Positions 27,385 through 35,735 of a stretch of 64,000 nt of DNA are shown here, piece by piece. The DNA lies in NCBI GenBank assembly GCA_963834945.1, contig CAWIDT010000004.1, forward strand, positions 496,001 to 560,000, written 5' to 3'. The notes under the pieces were generated by a model. The model worked only from the letters and a program-made list of their open reading frames with translations. It was not told the origin of the DNA and did not search any database. Every line of letters begins with the position of its first letter. Positions within the stretch are counted from its first letter, which is position 1. The DNA is from R-RK-3 sp963834945. Its GTDB lineage: Bacteria > Pseudomonadota > Alphaproteobacteria > Rhizobiales > Rhodomicrobiaceae. Made by a program: the position numbers and the translations under genes.

Positions 27385-27951
27385 TTAAAAATACCTTATC
27401 GACATGATGATGCGGGCGGCCCAGGCGATCGACTGATCATATTGGATTTCGGCGCCGCTATCGTGCGGGACGAGCGTCCAGCCGCCGTTGCGGCCCCGGA
27501 TCATCCGGCGCAGCAGGATCGGCCCGTCGACGACCGCGACAAGGCAGTCAACGCCGTGAGCATTGTCGATGTCTTCATCGCGCAGCCGGTTCGCGATCAG
27601 CACCGTCCCCGCTTCGAAATAGCCGATCGTCGTATCCAGCCGGGCCGCGATCGGATTGTCGGCCGGGACCTCAAGATGGATGACGCTGTTTTGCGAATCC
27701 ACCACGCGGTTGATCCGCCCCTGTTCGCCGACGCGCCCGATCAGCCGGATTTCCCGGCTGGAGCGGTTGCCGATCAGGTCAGCAGGTTCGACCAACAGCG
27801 CCCGCGCGATCTTCTCCAGCCAATCGGTAGAGACGGTCATATTCGCCGTCTCCAGCCGCTGAACTGTCTGCGGGGTCGTCTTGATCTTGTCGGCAAGCTC
27901 CTTGAGCGTCATGCCCCGCAGCTTCCGAAACTCTCTTATTCTGGTTTGCAT
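27385..27951 (-). CDS. XRE-family regulator with C-terminal sensory or peptidase-like domain
   Basis: 188 residues. N-terminal Cro/CI helix-turn-helix (REFRKLRGMTLKELADKIKT, TPQTVQRLETANMTVS), then a beta-rich C-terminal half (VIHLEVPADNPIAARLD, GTVLIANRLRDEDID, GVDCLVAVVDGPILLRRMIR) like the S24/LexA-type barrel but without an obvious Ser-Lys pair. The role is probably transcription regulation by an unknown signal. I start at MQTRIREF; the frame is open 38 codons further. It diverges from the DnaA-C-like gene. Confidence 0.75.
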   Translation of the reverse strand: MQTRIREFRKLRGMTLKELADKIKTTPQTVQRLETANMTVSTDWLEKIARALLVEPADLIGNRSSREIRLIGRVGEQGRINRVVDSQNSVIHLEVPADNPIAARLDTTIGYFEAGTVLIANRLRDEDIDNAHGVDCLVAVVDGPILLRRMIRGRNGGWTLVPHDSGAEIQYDQSIAWAARIIMSIRYF

Positions 27952-28131
27952 CTCGCGTACTCTTACTGTTTTTTCACTGTAGACGAGATTTTCTGCCGAA
28001 GATTTACCCCCGCTTTTAACTTTTGCCGTAAATTTTAGCGATCGGCGCAAAATGGACCCCTCCACGGTTCATCAGGCAGCCAGGATGAAAATTGCGATCG
28101 GCTCTCGAACGGTTGGGGAGATTTTGGTTTG

Positions 28132-28575
28132 GTGGACTTCCCTGGGTTAACGCAAGGTACCCCCTTGCGCGGTGATTCGTATGCAAACCTGCGTGAGGCA
28201 TCAATATATAGTAGCCACATCCATAAATTAGTCGAACACTGTGTGTTCTCGGTTTTCCATATTAGCCCTCCAGCATTGCGTTCACGCGGCCGCGCCGCGC
28301 CGGTCTCACTGGCGCGTCAGATGGCCATGTACCTCGCGCATGTGGCGTTTCGCCTCTCCTTCACGCAGGTCGGTAATTTGTTCGGCCGCGACCGTACGAC
28401 CGTCGCCCATGCCTGCGGCGTCATCGAGGATCTGCGCGATGACGAGCATTTGGACCGTGCACTCACGGTTCTCGCCGGCGCGCTGACTGCGCCGCAAGGC
28501 ACTGATCTCCGGGGGCGATATGCGCCGTGCGGTGCACTGACCAATAATGAAAAGCATGATGTGACCAAAAAATGA
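28132..28575 (+). CDS. DnaA C-terminal-domain-like DNA-binding protein
   Basis: 147 residues. The C-terminal half is the DnaA domain IV fold: LARQMAMYLAHVAFRLSFTQ, then VGNLFGRDRTTVAHACGVIE, matching the DnaA-box-binding helix-turn-helix, where DRTTVxHA is diagnostic. The AAA+ module is absent, so it is not an initiator. The N-terminal 60 residues are not recognised. GTG at 28132 is a likely start with GGGGAG about 10 nt upstream. Its stop overlaps the DUF6456 start as ATGA, implying coupled translation and shared function. Confidence 0.78.
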   Translation: MDFPGLTQGTPLRGDSYANLREASIYSSHIHKLVEHCVFSVFHISPPALRSRGRAAPVSLARQMAMYLAHVAFRLSFTQVGNLFGRDRTTVAHACGVIEDLRDDEHLDRALTVLAGALTAPQGTDLRGRYAPCGALTNNEKHDVTKK

Positions 28576-29408
28576 ATGATAACAGAGAATTGGCAGTTTT
28601 TCGTCGTTTAGCTACACATGGCAGCCATCTTGCGCTCGCACAAGCTTTTTCCGAAGCAGCGCACGCGGAAGACTACGTGGTTATTTCCAGCGGCGAGCGG
28701 CGGGTCTCACCTGTGACGGCATCCAGGGCCGAAGTCACAGATTGGCTTTCCCGAGGCTTGATCGAGCCCTGCCCCGAGGGCTATCGGCTCGCCGCCGCCG
28801 GATTGGCCTGGCTGAGGCGCGCGCTTTCCGCCGCGCAGCCCTTTCAGGCCCAGCATCAGGCCCGCGAAGCGCGCATCATCGACTTCGAAGGCGCCAAGCG
28901 TCCGGCTATCGTCAACAACGCCGAAAGCCCGCTGGCCTGGCTCGCCAGCCGCAAGGACAAAAATGGCGTGCCGCTGCTCGCCGCGTTCCAGTTCGAGGCC
29001 GGGGAGCGATTGCGCGCTGACTATCACTTTGCCGGCATCTCCGCCAAGGTCACCGCGAGCTGGAACCCGGCGGCGACCTCGAATGGCAATGGCGGTTCCC
29101 AGAACGACGCCGCCGCACTCGCCGACAATGTGCTGGCGGCCCGCCAGCGGGTCGTGCGGGCGCTGGGGAGCGTTGGGCCGGAATTGTCAGGCGTGCTGGT
29201 GGATGTCTGCTGCCATTTGAAGGGATTGGAAGAGGCGGAAAGGACCGAAGGCTGGCCGCAGCGTTCCGGCAAGGTGATCCTGCAGATCGCACTGACGCGG
29301 CTGGCGCGGCATTACGGGCTGGTCAGCGATGGCCAGCTTACAGCTGGGCTGAAGCGCCGCCTGCAGCATTGGGGTACGGAAGACTACCGCCCGAAGGTCG
29401 GCTCATGA
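28572..29408 (+). CDS. DUF6456-domain protein
   Basis: 278 residues. N-terminal winged-helix-like region (VTASRAEVTDWLSRGLIEPC, YRLAAAGLAWLRRAL) and a C-terminal domain with ESPLAWLASRKDKNGVPLL and AGERLRADYHFA, plus ALTRLARHYGL near the end, matching the DUF6456 family as I know it. Function unknown; the coupling to a DnaA-C-like protein suggests a DNA-binding or regulatory role. Converges with sufE, overlapping it by 6 bp. Confidence 0.72.
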   Translation: MNDNRELAVFRRLATHGSHLALAQAFSEAAHAEDYVVISSGERRVSPVTASRAEVTDWLSRGLIEPCPEGYRLAAAGLAWLRRALSAAQPFQAQHQAREARIIDFEGAKRPAIVNNAESPLAWLASRKDKNGVPLLAAFQFEAGERLRADYHFAGISAKVTASWNPAATSNGNGGSQNDAAALADNVLAARQRVVRALGSVGPELSGVLVDVCCHLKGLEEAERTEGWPQRSGKVILQIALTRLARHYGLVSDGQLTAGLKRRLQHWGTEDYRPKVGS

Positions 29409-29858
29409 GGCCGACGCGCCGGTGAGCGCCGCCTCGGCATCGGCGCGAATGCGCTGCACCATGGAGGCCAGACCGTTCGAGCGCTGCTGCGTGAGATGTT
29501 CGCGCAGACCCAGCTCCGAGAACAGCGCCTCGGCGTCGATGCCCAATATATCGCGCGCGGCTTTCCCCGAATAGATCGCCAGCAGGATCGCGATCAGGCC
29601 GCGCACGATATGCGCGTCGCTATCGCCGCGAAACCGCAGCAGCGGTCCGCCCGCGCCGTCCGGTTCCGCGTCGGAAACCAGCCAGACCTGGCTGGCGCAG
29701 CCGCGAACCTTGGTGCCGGGCGCGTGTTCGGCCTCGCTGAGCGGCGCCAAAGTCCCGCCAAGCTCGATCACATAGCGGTAGCGATCCTCCCAATCGTCGA
29801 GGAACGAAAAATTCTCGACGATCTCATCGATGGAGCTGGCGGCGGCTTGCTGACTCAT
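29403..29858 (-). CDS. sufE: SufE-family sulfur acceptor
   Basis: 151 residues. SufE accepts sulfur from the cysteine desulfurase SufS for Fe-S cluster assembly. Visible family features are IDEIVENFSFLDDWEDRYRY, the active-site Cys in VRGCASQVWLV, and LLAIYSGKAARDILGID. It is isolated from other suf genes here. The minus-strand gene upstream (29878-30525) is only 19 bp away and may share its transcript. Confidence 0.92.
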   Translation of the reverse strand: MSQQAAASSIDEIVENFSFLDDWEDRYRYVIELGGTLAPLSEAEHAPGTKVRGCASQVWLVSDAEPDGAGGPLLRFRGDSDAHIVRGLIAILLAIYSGKAARDILGIDAEALFSELGLREHLTQQRSNGLASMVQRIRADAEAALTGASAS

Positions 29859-29877
29859 GCGGCTGATATCGATCCCG

Positions 29878-30525
29878 CTAATTCTTCACTGCGCTGAATT
29901 GCTTCCCGGCGGCGTCACATTTCATATCGCACGCCACCGTTTCGCGAATCTCGATGATGCCCGACAGCGTGTTCACGCGCTCATAATAGCATTGCCCGCC
30001 TTCATTGGTGATCCGGTCGACCTTGGTCCGCTGCGCATTGTTCCAGCTCTGGCATGCGGTCTTCACCATGATCTGGGCGCGAATCACCCCATTCGCGCCG
30101 GCACTCGGTGGAACCGTTGCCGGGCTTCCGGCCGTGGCGGCAAAGGCTGAGGACATCATCAAGCCGCTCACGCGCGCGTCCGCCGCCTGTTCCGTATTCG
30201 GTTCCATCCAAAGCTGGAAGGCGGATTTGCCCTTGGGATACACGACGACGAGCACATCGTCATTGGGGCAGGCGCCATAGAGCATGTCGAGCCGGTCATT
30301 CACTCTCACCTTGGCATGCTGCATTTCCACAACGCAGGCCTGGTTCTTGATCGCCAATCGATTTTGCCATTCGGCGACTCTCAAGGATTCAACGCCCTTC
30401 AAGCCATCGACGAAATACACGGAATAAATATCCTTTGCCGGCTCGTAGAGCTGGGTGAGCGCAAGAATAACGCTTCCTATCGCCGCCGGTTTCCAAAAAT
30501 TAAGGCCCTGCTCTTGCGTCGTCAC
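29878..30525 (-). CDS. Hypothetical membrane-anchored protein
   Basis: 215 residues. A single hydrophobic stretch near the N terminus (KPAAIGSVILALTQLY) is followed by a soluble domain with five to six cysteines (NQACVVEMQH, YGACPNDD, KTACQSW, GGQCYYERV, VACDMKCDAAG), suggesting disulfides in the periplasm. No family recognised. It lies between polA and sufE on the same strand. Confidence 0.6.
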   Translation of the reverse strand: MTTQEQGLNFWKPAAIGSVILALTQLYEPAKDIYSVYFVDGLKGVESLRVAEWQNRLAIKNQACVVEMQHAKVRVNDRLDMLYGACPNDDVLVVVYPKGKSAFQLWMEPNTEQAADARVSGLMMSSAFAATAGSPATVPPSAGANGVIRAQIMVKTACQSWNNAQRTKVDRITNEGGQCYYERVNTLSGIIEIRETVACDMKCDAAGKQFSAVKN

Positions 30526-30638
30526 GTCGTTCCCCCTCCATTATCCGCGTCCGGGCCCGCTGTGACTTCGCGGCTCTCTCCGAATGACGGTGTTTTTGCG
30601 CCTTCGCGTCTGAACGCGGTTTGAATTCGATTCGCCTT

Positions 30639-33614
30639 TCAGTGGGCCTCGTCCCAATTTGCCGCCGCGCGCGCATCCACACGCAGTGGAACGGCCAACG
30701 CCACGGCCGGGTCTGCCGCCCGCTCCATGACCCGGCGCGCCACTGCCATCGTCGCCTCGACCTCCGCGTCCTGCGCTTCGAAAACCAGTTCGTCATGCAC
30801 CTGCAGCAGCATCCGCGCCGCGACGCCCGCCTCCCGCAGTGCCTCCGGCATTCGCGCCATGGCGCGGCGGATGATATCGGCGGCCGAGCCCTGGATCGGC
30901 GCGTTGATCGCGGCGCGCTCGAAGAAGCTGCGCATGGCGCGGTTCGGGCCGGTAATGTCGGGGAAATGGATCTTGCGGCCGAAGATCGTGGTCACGTAGC
31001 CGTCGGCGCGGGCGCGGTCCTTGGTGATGGTCATATAGTCGCGGATGCCGGGGAAACGCTCGAAATACTTCGCGATGTAGTCTCCCGCCTCGCTCCGCGA
31101 AATGCCCAGATTCTGCGACAGCCCGAACGCCGAAATGCCGTAGATGATGCCGAAATTGATCGCCTTGGCGCGGCGGCGCACATCGCTCGGCATATCCTTG
31201 ATCGGCACGCCGAACATCTCAGAGGCGGTCATGGCGTGAATGTCGAGCCCATCGGCGAAGGCCTGCCTCAGCGCCGGAATGTCGGCGACATGGGCCAGAA
31301 CCCGCAGCTCGATCTGGCTGTAATCCGCCGAGATCAGTCTATGCCCCGGCTCGGCGATGAACGCGGCGCGGATCTGCCGGCCCTCCGGCGTGCGGATCGG
31401 GATATTCTGCAGGTTCGGATCGGTGGAGGCGAGCCGCCCGGTCGAGGTAGATGCGAGCGCGTAACACGTATGCACCCGGCCGGTCTTGGGATGGACATAG
31501 GCGGGCAGCGTGTCGGTGTAGGTGCTCTTCAGCTTCGAGAGCTGGCGCCATTCCAGCAGCTTAAGTGGTAGGCGCCGCGCCTCCTCGGTCAGGTTCTCGC
31601 TGCTGGCTAGATCATCGAGCACGGTGGCGCCGGTGCTCCAGGCGCCGCCCCCGGTCCGCTTGCCGCCCGCATAGCCGAGCTTGCCGAACAGAATGTCCGC
31701 AAGCTGCTTGGTCGACCCGACATTGAACTGCTCGCCCGCAAGCTCGTAGATTTCCGTCTCGATTGCGGCGAGCGACTTGGTCAGGTCGCCCGAAAGCCGC
31801 CTCAGCAAGGCGGGGTCGATCTTGACGCCGGCATATTCCATTTCGGCGAGCACCGGGACAAGCGGACGCTCTAGACGCTCATATACGGCCGAAACCCTTT
31901 CGGCCCCGAGGCGCGGACGCAGAATATGCCACAGGCGCAAGGCGATGTCGGCATCCTCGGCGGCATATTCGGTCGCCTTGGCGAGCGCGACCCGCTCGAA
32001 CGCTACCTGCGATTTGCCGCTGCCGCACACCTCCTTATAGGCGATCCGCTTATGCGCCAGATGGCGTTGCGACAGCTCATCCACCCCATGCGCCCCGATG
32101 CCGGCGTCGAGCGCGTAGGACATCAGCACCGTGTCGTCGATCGGCCGCACATCGATCTCGTGGCGGCGCAGCACCTGGAGGTCGAATTTGAGATTCTGGC
32201 CGATCTTGAGCACACCCTCATCCTCGGCGAGCCCTCTGAGCAGCGCCAGCGCCTCGGCGAACGGCGCCTGCGCGATCTCGCCGGTGCCGTCCAGGTCCAG
32301 ACCTTCGCTTGCGCCGCGATGGGCGAGCGGCACGTAGCAGGCGCGTCCCGGCGTCAGCGCCATGGCAAAACCTGCGAGCTCGGCCCGCATCCCATCCGCC
32401 GAATTGGTCTGCGTCCCCACGGCGACATAGCCCTGCTCGACGGCGGTGGCGATCCACTCCCGCAGCCGGTTCAGATCCGTGACCGTCTCATAGCTGGAGA
32501 CGTCGAAGGGAATGGCGCGGATTTCGGCCTTACGCTTCGCTGCCAGCTCCGCCGGGCCTTTGGCGCCGTCGGCGGCATCGGCATCCGCGACAGCCGGAGC
32601 GGCGGGGGCTGGGGCCGGCTGCTGATCCGGCATATCGGGCATGTCGACGCCGAAGGCGGTGGCGACACGTTTCGTCAGCGTGGTGAATTCCATCGCCCGC
32701 ATGAAGGCCAGCAGCGATCTCGGCTCGACCTCCCGCAGGCACGTTTCGGCCAGCGGGACCGTCACGGGAACGTCGTCCCGCAGCCGGACGAGCTCGCGGC
32801 TCATGCGCGCCTGGTCGGCAAATTCCAGCAGGCGTTCGCGGCGCATGTTCTGCTTGATGCTGGCGGCATTGGCGAGCAGCGTGTCGAGATCGCCGAATTC
32901 GCCGATGAGTTGCGCGGCGGTCTTGACGCCGATCCCCGGCACGCCCGGCACATTGTCGGACGTATCGCCGCAAAGCGACTGCACGTCCACGACGCGCTCC
33001 GGCCCGACACCGAATTTCGCCACTACCTCATCGGGGCCGATGCGCCGCTCATTGCCCGGCATCGGATCGTACATCGACACCAGAGGGCCGACGAGCTGCA
33101 TCAAATCCTTGTCGCCCGAGACCATCGTCACGCGCGCGCCCGCCGCCACCGCCTGCTTGGCATAGGTCGCGATCAGATCGTCGGCCTCGAAGCCCTCCTG
33201 CTCGATCGGCAGCAAACCGAAAGCGCGGACCGCGTCGCGGATCAACGGGAATTGCGGCACCAGCTCGTCGGGCGGCGCGTCGCGATTGGCCTTGTACTGA
33301 TCATAGACGGCGCTGCGGAAAGTTTCGCTCGGATGGTCGAAGATCACCGCCAGATGCGTCGGCTTGCCGTCGTCGATGCCCTCGCGCAGAATTTTCCAAA
33401 GCATGTTGGAGAAGGTCATCACCGCGCCGACCGGCGTGCCGTCCGACCGGGTAAAGCTGCGGCCACGCGCCTGGGCCGCCTTGAACATGGCGAAATAGGC
33501 GCGGAAGATATAGGTCGAGCCGTCGATCAGATAGACGTGATCGCCCGCCTTGACGGGCTGCGGCTCGGGACAGGTCGCCTGCTGCGGCGACGGGACGGTG
33601 ATGGTCTGTGTCAT
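30639..33614 (-). CDS. polA: DNA polymerase I, proofreading Exo I motif degenerate
   Basis: 991 residues. The 5' nuclease domain is intact (VYLIDGSTYIFRAYF, EADDLIATYA, SGDKDLMQLV, GDTSDNVPGVPGIGVKTA). Polymerase motifs A (SADYSQIELRVLAH), B (RRRAKAINFGIIYG) and C (QVHDELVFE) are intact. In the 3'-5' exonuclease domain the Exo I motif, normally D-T-E-T, reads G-T-Q-T at residues 400-403 (codons 32417 down to 32406), so both metal-binding acids are lost. Exo II (IGQNLKFDLQVL) and Exo III (YAAEDADIAL) remain. I start at the ATG ending 33614; a GTG lies two codons upstream. Confidence 0.96.
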   Translation of the reverse strand: MTQTITVPSPQQATCPEPQPVKAGDHVYLIDGSTYIFRAYFAMFKAAQARGRSFTRSDGTPVGAVMTFSNMLWKILREGIDDGKPTHLAVIFDHPSETFRSAVYDQYKANRDAPPDELVPQFPLIRDAVRAFGLLPIEQEGFEADDLIATYAKQAVAAGARVTMVSGDKDLMQLVGPLVSMYDPMPGNERRIGPDEVVAKFGVGPERVVDVQSLCGDTSDNVPGVPGIGVKTAAQLIGEFGDLDTLLANAASIKQNMRRERLLEFADQARMSRELVRLRDDVPVTVPLAETCLREVEPRSLLAFMRAMEFTTLTKRVATAFGVDMPDMPDQQPAPAPAAPAVADADAADGAKGPAELAAKRKAEIRAIPFDVSSYETVTDLNRLREWIATAVEQGYVAVGTQTNSADGMRAELAGFAMALTPGRACYVPLAHRGASEGLDLDGTGEIAQAPFAEALALLRGLAEDEGVLKIGQNLKFDLQVLRRHEIDVRPIDDTVLMSYALDAGIGAHGVDELSQRHLAHKRIAYKEVCGSGKSQVAFERVALAKATEYAAEDADIALRLWHILRPRLGAERVSAVYERLERPLVPVLAEMEYAGVKIDPALLRRLSGDLTKSLAAIETEIYELAGEQFNVGSTKQLADILFGKLGYAGGKRTGGGAWSTGATVLDDLASSENLTEEARRLPLKLLEWRQLSKLKSTYTDTLPAYVHPKTGRVHTCYALASTSTGRLASTDPNLQNIPIRTPEGRQIRAAFIAEPGHRLISADYSQIELRVLAHVADIPALRQAFADGLDIHAMTASEMFGVPIKDMPSDVRRRAKAINFGIIYGISAFGLSQNLGISRSEAGDYIAKYFERFPGIRDYMTITKDRARADGYVTTIFGRKIHFPDITGPNRAMRSFFERAAINAPIQGSAADIIRRAMARMPEALREAGVAARMLLQVHDELVFEAQDAEVEATMAVARRVMERAADPAVALAVPLRVDARAAANWDEAH

Positions 33615-34117
33615 GGCCACACTATAGGCATCCGCACAGCGACATTAAAGATCAAAGCCGGTGGCCCGGACGGTAGCGATTTCACCGAAACGGCATCGCG
33701 GCTGCCGAGACGGCGGCTCCAGCCCGCCTTTATCGAGGCGATGCCGTCCCGCGCCTTGAGAAGACCTTCGGACTGCCGCCTAAGCGTCATCACTGCCTAG
33801 GGAAACCACTTATTACGCCATATTTTTTTGTTGAATATCAATGCCCGGCCCAATGGCCAACGCGGACGACACAGGAGGCATTATGTGACAATTTTTGCCT
33901 CAGACGTGATAAAACCGTAAAATTTGTGGTAAACAGCACTTCGGCACGTACATATCCGCTCATCCGCTGCATACATCGATGTTAGAACAGCGAAGGGCGT
34001 AATGCGCGCCGTCGATCATCATCGTGCTGCGCCCCGGCTAATGGACGCGGACCGGCGATAGCATCTGAATTTAAGGATGGGAATACGTTTCTGTCTGCTC
34101 GTGGCCATAGTTCGTCG
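33615..34117. other. Divergent intergenic region between polA and the BigR-like regulator
   Basis: About 500 bp. The polA-proximal 170 bp is GC-rich with no recognisable protein; the remainder is more AT-rich and should hold the promoters of polA and the ArsR gene. I searched by eye for tRNA, hairpin terminator and inverted repeats and found nothing convincing. Confidence 0.6.
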
Positions 34118-34501
34118 ATGTCAAAACCGAGAGCCATTTTGTCGCCCGACATCGAAAATACGCTTCGATCGTCGGTCGATTACTCGCCGGAATTGGAGCG
34201 TCTGATGAAAAGGGCGTGCGCCGCCAGCGATTTTCTGAAAGCGCTTTCGCATGAGAGCCGGCTATTGTTACTATGCCTGATCGCGGAGCGGGAACGTTCG
34301 GTCTCCGACCTGGAGACCATTCTTTCGCTCCGGCAGCCGACTGTCTCGCAACAGCTGGCGCGGCTGCGATCGGACCAGTTGGTCAAGACGCGCCGGGACG
34401 GCAAAACGATGTATTACAGCCTGGCAAATAACGATGTCCGCCGAATAATCGAACTGATTTATGACATATTTTGCAAAGATAACGATGTTAACGAAAAATG
34501 A
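34118..34501 (+). CDS. ArsR-family persulfide sensor, BigR/SqrR-like
   Basis: 127-residue winged-helix repressor. Core helix-turn-helix: LKALSHESRLLLLCLIAERE, SVSDLETILSLRQPTVSQQL, wing RRDGKTMYYSL. Cys53 (LLLCLIA) and Cys119 (IYDIFCKD) are 66 residues apart, the same spacing as the two sensing cysteines of BigR (Cys42 and Cys108), which form a tri- or tetrasulfide bond with reactive sulfur. A third Cys34 is present. It lies 38 bp upstream of a YeeE/YedE sulfur transporter, which supports a sulfur-stress role. Confidence 0.85.
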   Translation: MSKPRAILSPDIENTLRSSVDYSPELERLMKRACAASDFLKALSHESRLLLLCLIAERERSVSDLETILSLRQPTVSQQLARLRSDQLVKTRRDGKTMYYSLANNDVRRIIELIYDIFCKDNDVNEK

Positions 34502-34502
34502 A

Positions 34503-34521
34503 CCTTGGGGTCATCCCAAGG
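34503..34521 (+). terminator. Small hairpin between the ArsR gene and yeeE
   Basis: CCTTGGG-GTCAT-CCCAAGG, 7-bp stem and 5-nt loop, immediately after the regulator's stop codon. No T-tract follows, so partial attenuation or mRNA processing is more likely than full termination. Confidence 0.4.
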
Positions 34522-34539
34522 TCGGCGTGAAAGTGCGCT

Positions 34540-35634
34540 ATGGTTCTATTTTCCCCGAACATGGTTCTTGTGTCCGCATTCGTGATCGGATCGTTTGCAG
34601 GCTATACGGCGCGAAGGGCTAACCTCTGTGTCTTTGGCGCCATAGAAAGTCTGCTGTTCGGCGCTGACACCCGGCACGTCAAGGCGCTTGCCGTCGGGCT
34701 GGCCATTGCCATCGCCATAACCCAGGGCCTCATTCTCGCCGGCCTGCTGAACGTCGAAACCACGCGCTATTTGTCCACTTCGGCCTCGGGCCTCGCCGTG
34801 GCCTTCGGCGGCGCGGTGTTCGGCCTTGGCATGGCGCTCGTGGGAACTTGCGCCTTCGGCTGTCTTGTCCGGCTCGGAGGCGGCGATCTGCGCAGTCTCG
34901 TCACCCTCCTCCTGATCGGCGCGGTCGCATTCGCTTCGCTTTACGGCACGCTGACGGGCGTGCGGCTGTTCCTCGCCATGAATTTGCCCTTGCTGCCGCC
35001 CATCCCGGCGGATTTGCCGACCGCGCTCGCGCATGCCGGTCTGCGTATCAGCCGCGCCTGGATTACGGTGATCATTGCGGGCGGTCTGCTGATCTGGGCG
35101 CTCGCCGACCGGCGGTTGTGGGCCGCCCGGCTGCTGCCGGCCGGCGCAGCCCTTGGCGCCATGGTCGCCGCCGGATGGCTGGTGACCGGCGTCCTTCCCG
35201 GTAAGCTGTCTGTCGGCCAGTCGCCGCAGAGTCTCGGCTTCATCGCACCTTTGGCAAAATTGCCGTTCGGCGCACTCTATATCGAGCAGGCGCTTGCCGC
35301 TTTCGGCACCATGACCGCCTTCGGCGTGGTCGCCGGCTCATTCCTCGCGTCGCGGATCGCCGGGAATTTCCGTTGGGAAGCCTTCGACGCGCATCAGGAA
35401 ATGCAAAGGCACATTTTCGGCGCCGCGCTGATGGGCTTCGGCGGTGCGCTGGCCGGCGGCTGCACGATCGGCCAGGGCTTCAGCGCCGGATCGCTGCTGG
35501 CGCTGAGCTGGCCCTTCGCCATCGGCGGCATCGTGCTGGGCGCCTGGTTCGGCACCTTCATGCTCATGGGCGGCTGGTGCGCGATGAACGGCTGGATCAT
35601 GGCGCGGCTCGGACGCGCAACGCAGCCGCATTAG
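34540..35634 (+). CDS. YeeE/YedE-family sulfur (thiosulfate) transporter
   Basis: 364-residue polytopic membrane protein with an internal repeat. The two half-site signatures are FGLGMALVGTCAFGCLVRLG and FGGALAGGCTIGQGFSAGS, each with the conserved Cys thought to relay thiosulfate in YeeE, plus GGWCAMNGWIM at the end. Import of thiosulfate or a related sulfur compound is known for the family; the substrate here is inferred. Probably regulated by the BigR-like repressor immediately upstream. Its TAG stop is the first bases of a dispersed repeat. Confidence 0.88.
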   Translation: MVLFSPNMVLVSAFVIGSFAGYTARRANLCVFGAIESLLFGADTRHVKALAVGLAIAIAITQGLILAGLLNVETTRYLSTSASGLAVAFGGAVFGLGMALVGTCAFGCLVRLGGGDLRSLVTLLLIGAVAFASLYGTLTGVRLFLAMNLPLLPPIPADLPTALAHAGLRISRAWITVIIAGGLLIWALADRRLWAARLLPAGAALGAMVAAGWLVTGVLPGKLSVGQSPQSLGFIAPLAKLPFGALYIEQALAAFGTMTAFGVVAGSFLASRIAGNFRWEAFDAHQEMQRHIFGAALMGFGGALAGGCTIGQGFSAGSLLALSWPFAIGGIVLGAWFGTFMLMGGWCAMNGWIMARLGRATQPH

Positions 35635-35735
35635 AGCCTTTTCCACTCCGATTGAATCGGAGTGCGGCTCTAATTCTTTGTTTTCTCGCATTTTCTCGAC
35701 GCAAACCGGCGTCCACTTTGCTGGAAAATGCATTA
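35632..35735. repeat. Dispersed repeat, subfamily A copy 3 (full length, inverted)
   Basis: Reverse orientation to the copy at 23133: TAGAGCCTTTTCC, hairpin ACTCCGATT-G-AATCGGAGT, GCGGCTCTAATTCTTTG, then GACGCAAACCGGCGTCCAC and GCTGGAAAATGCATTAA. It fills the whole gap between convergent yeeE and fmt; the left end (TAG) is the yeeE stop and the right end (TTAA) includes the fmt stop. Confidence 0.88.

Noticed and set aside
31926..33800. A 624-codon open frame antisense to polA
   Set aside because: Shadow of polA; the intact polymerase motifs are on the minus strand and the plus product is compositionally biased.
33615..34117. A BigR operator upstream of the ArsR gene
   Set aside because: I expected a dyad near the promoter but saw no convincing inverted repeat by eye, so no site is annotated.
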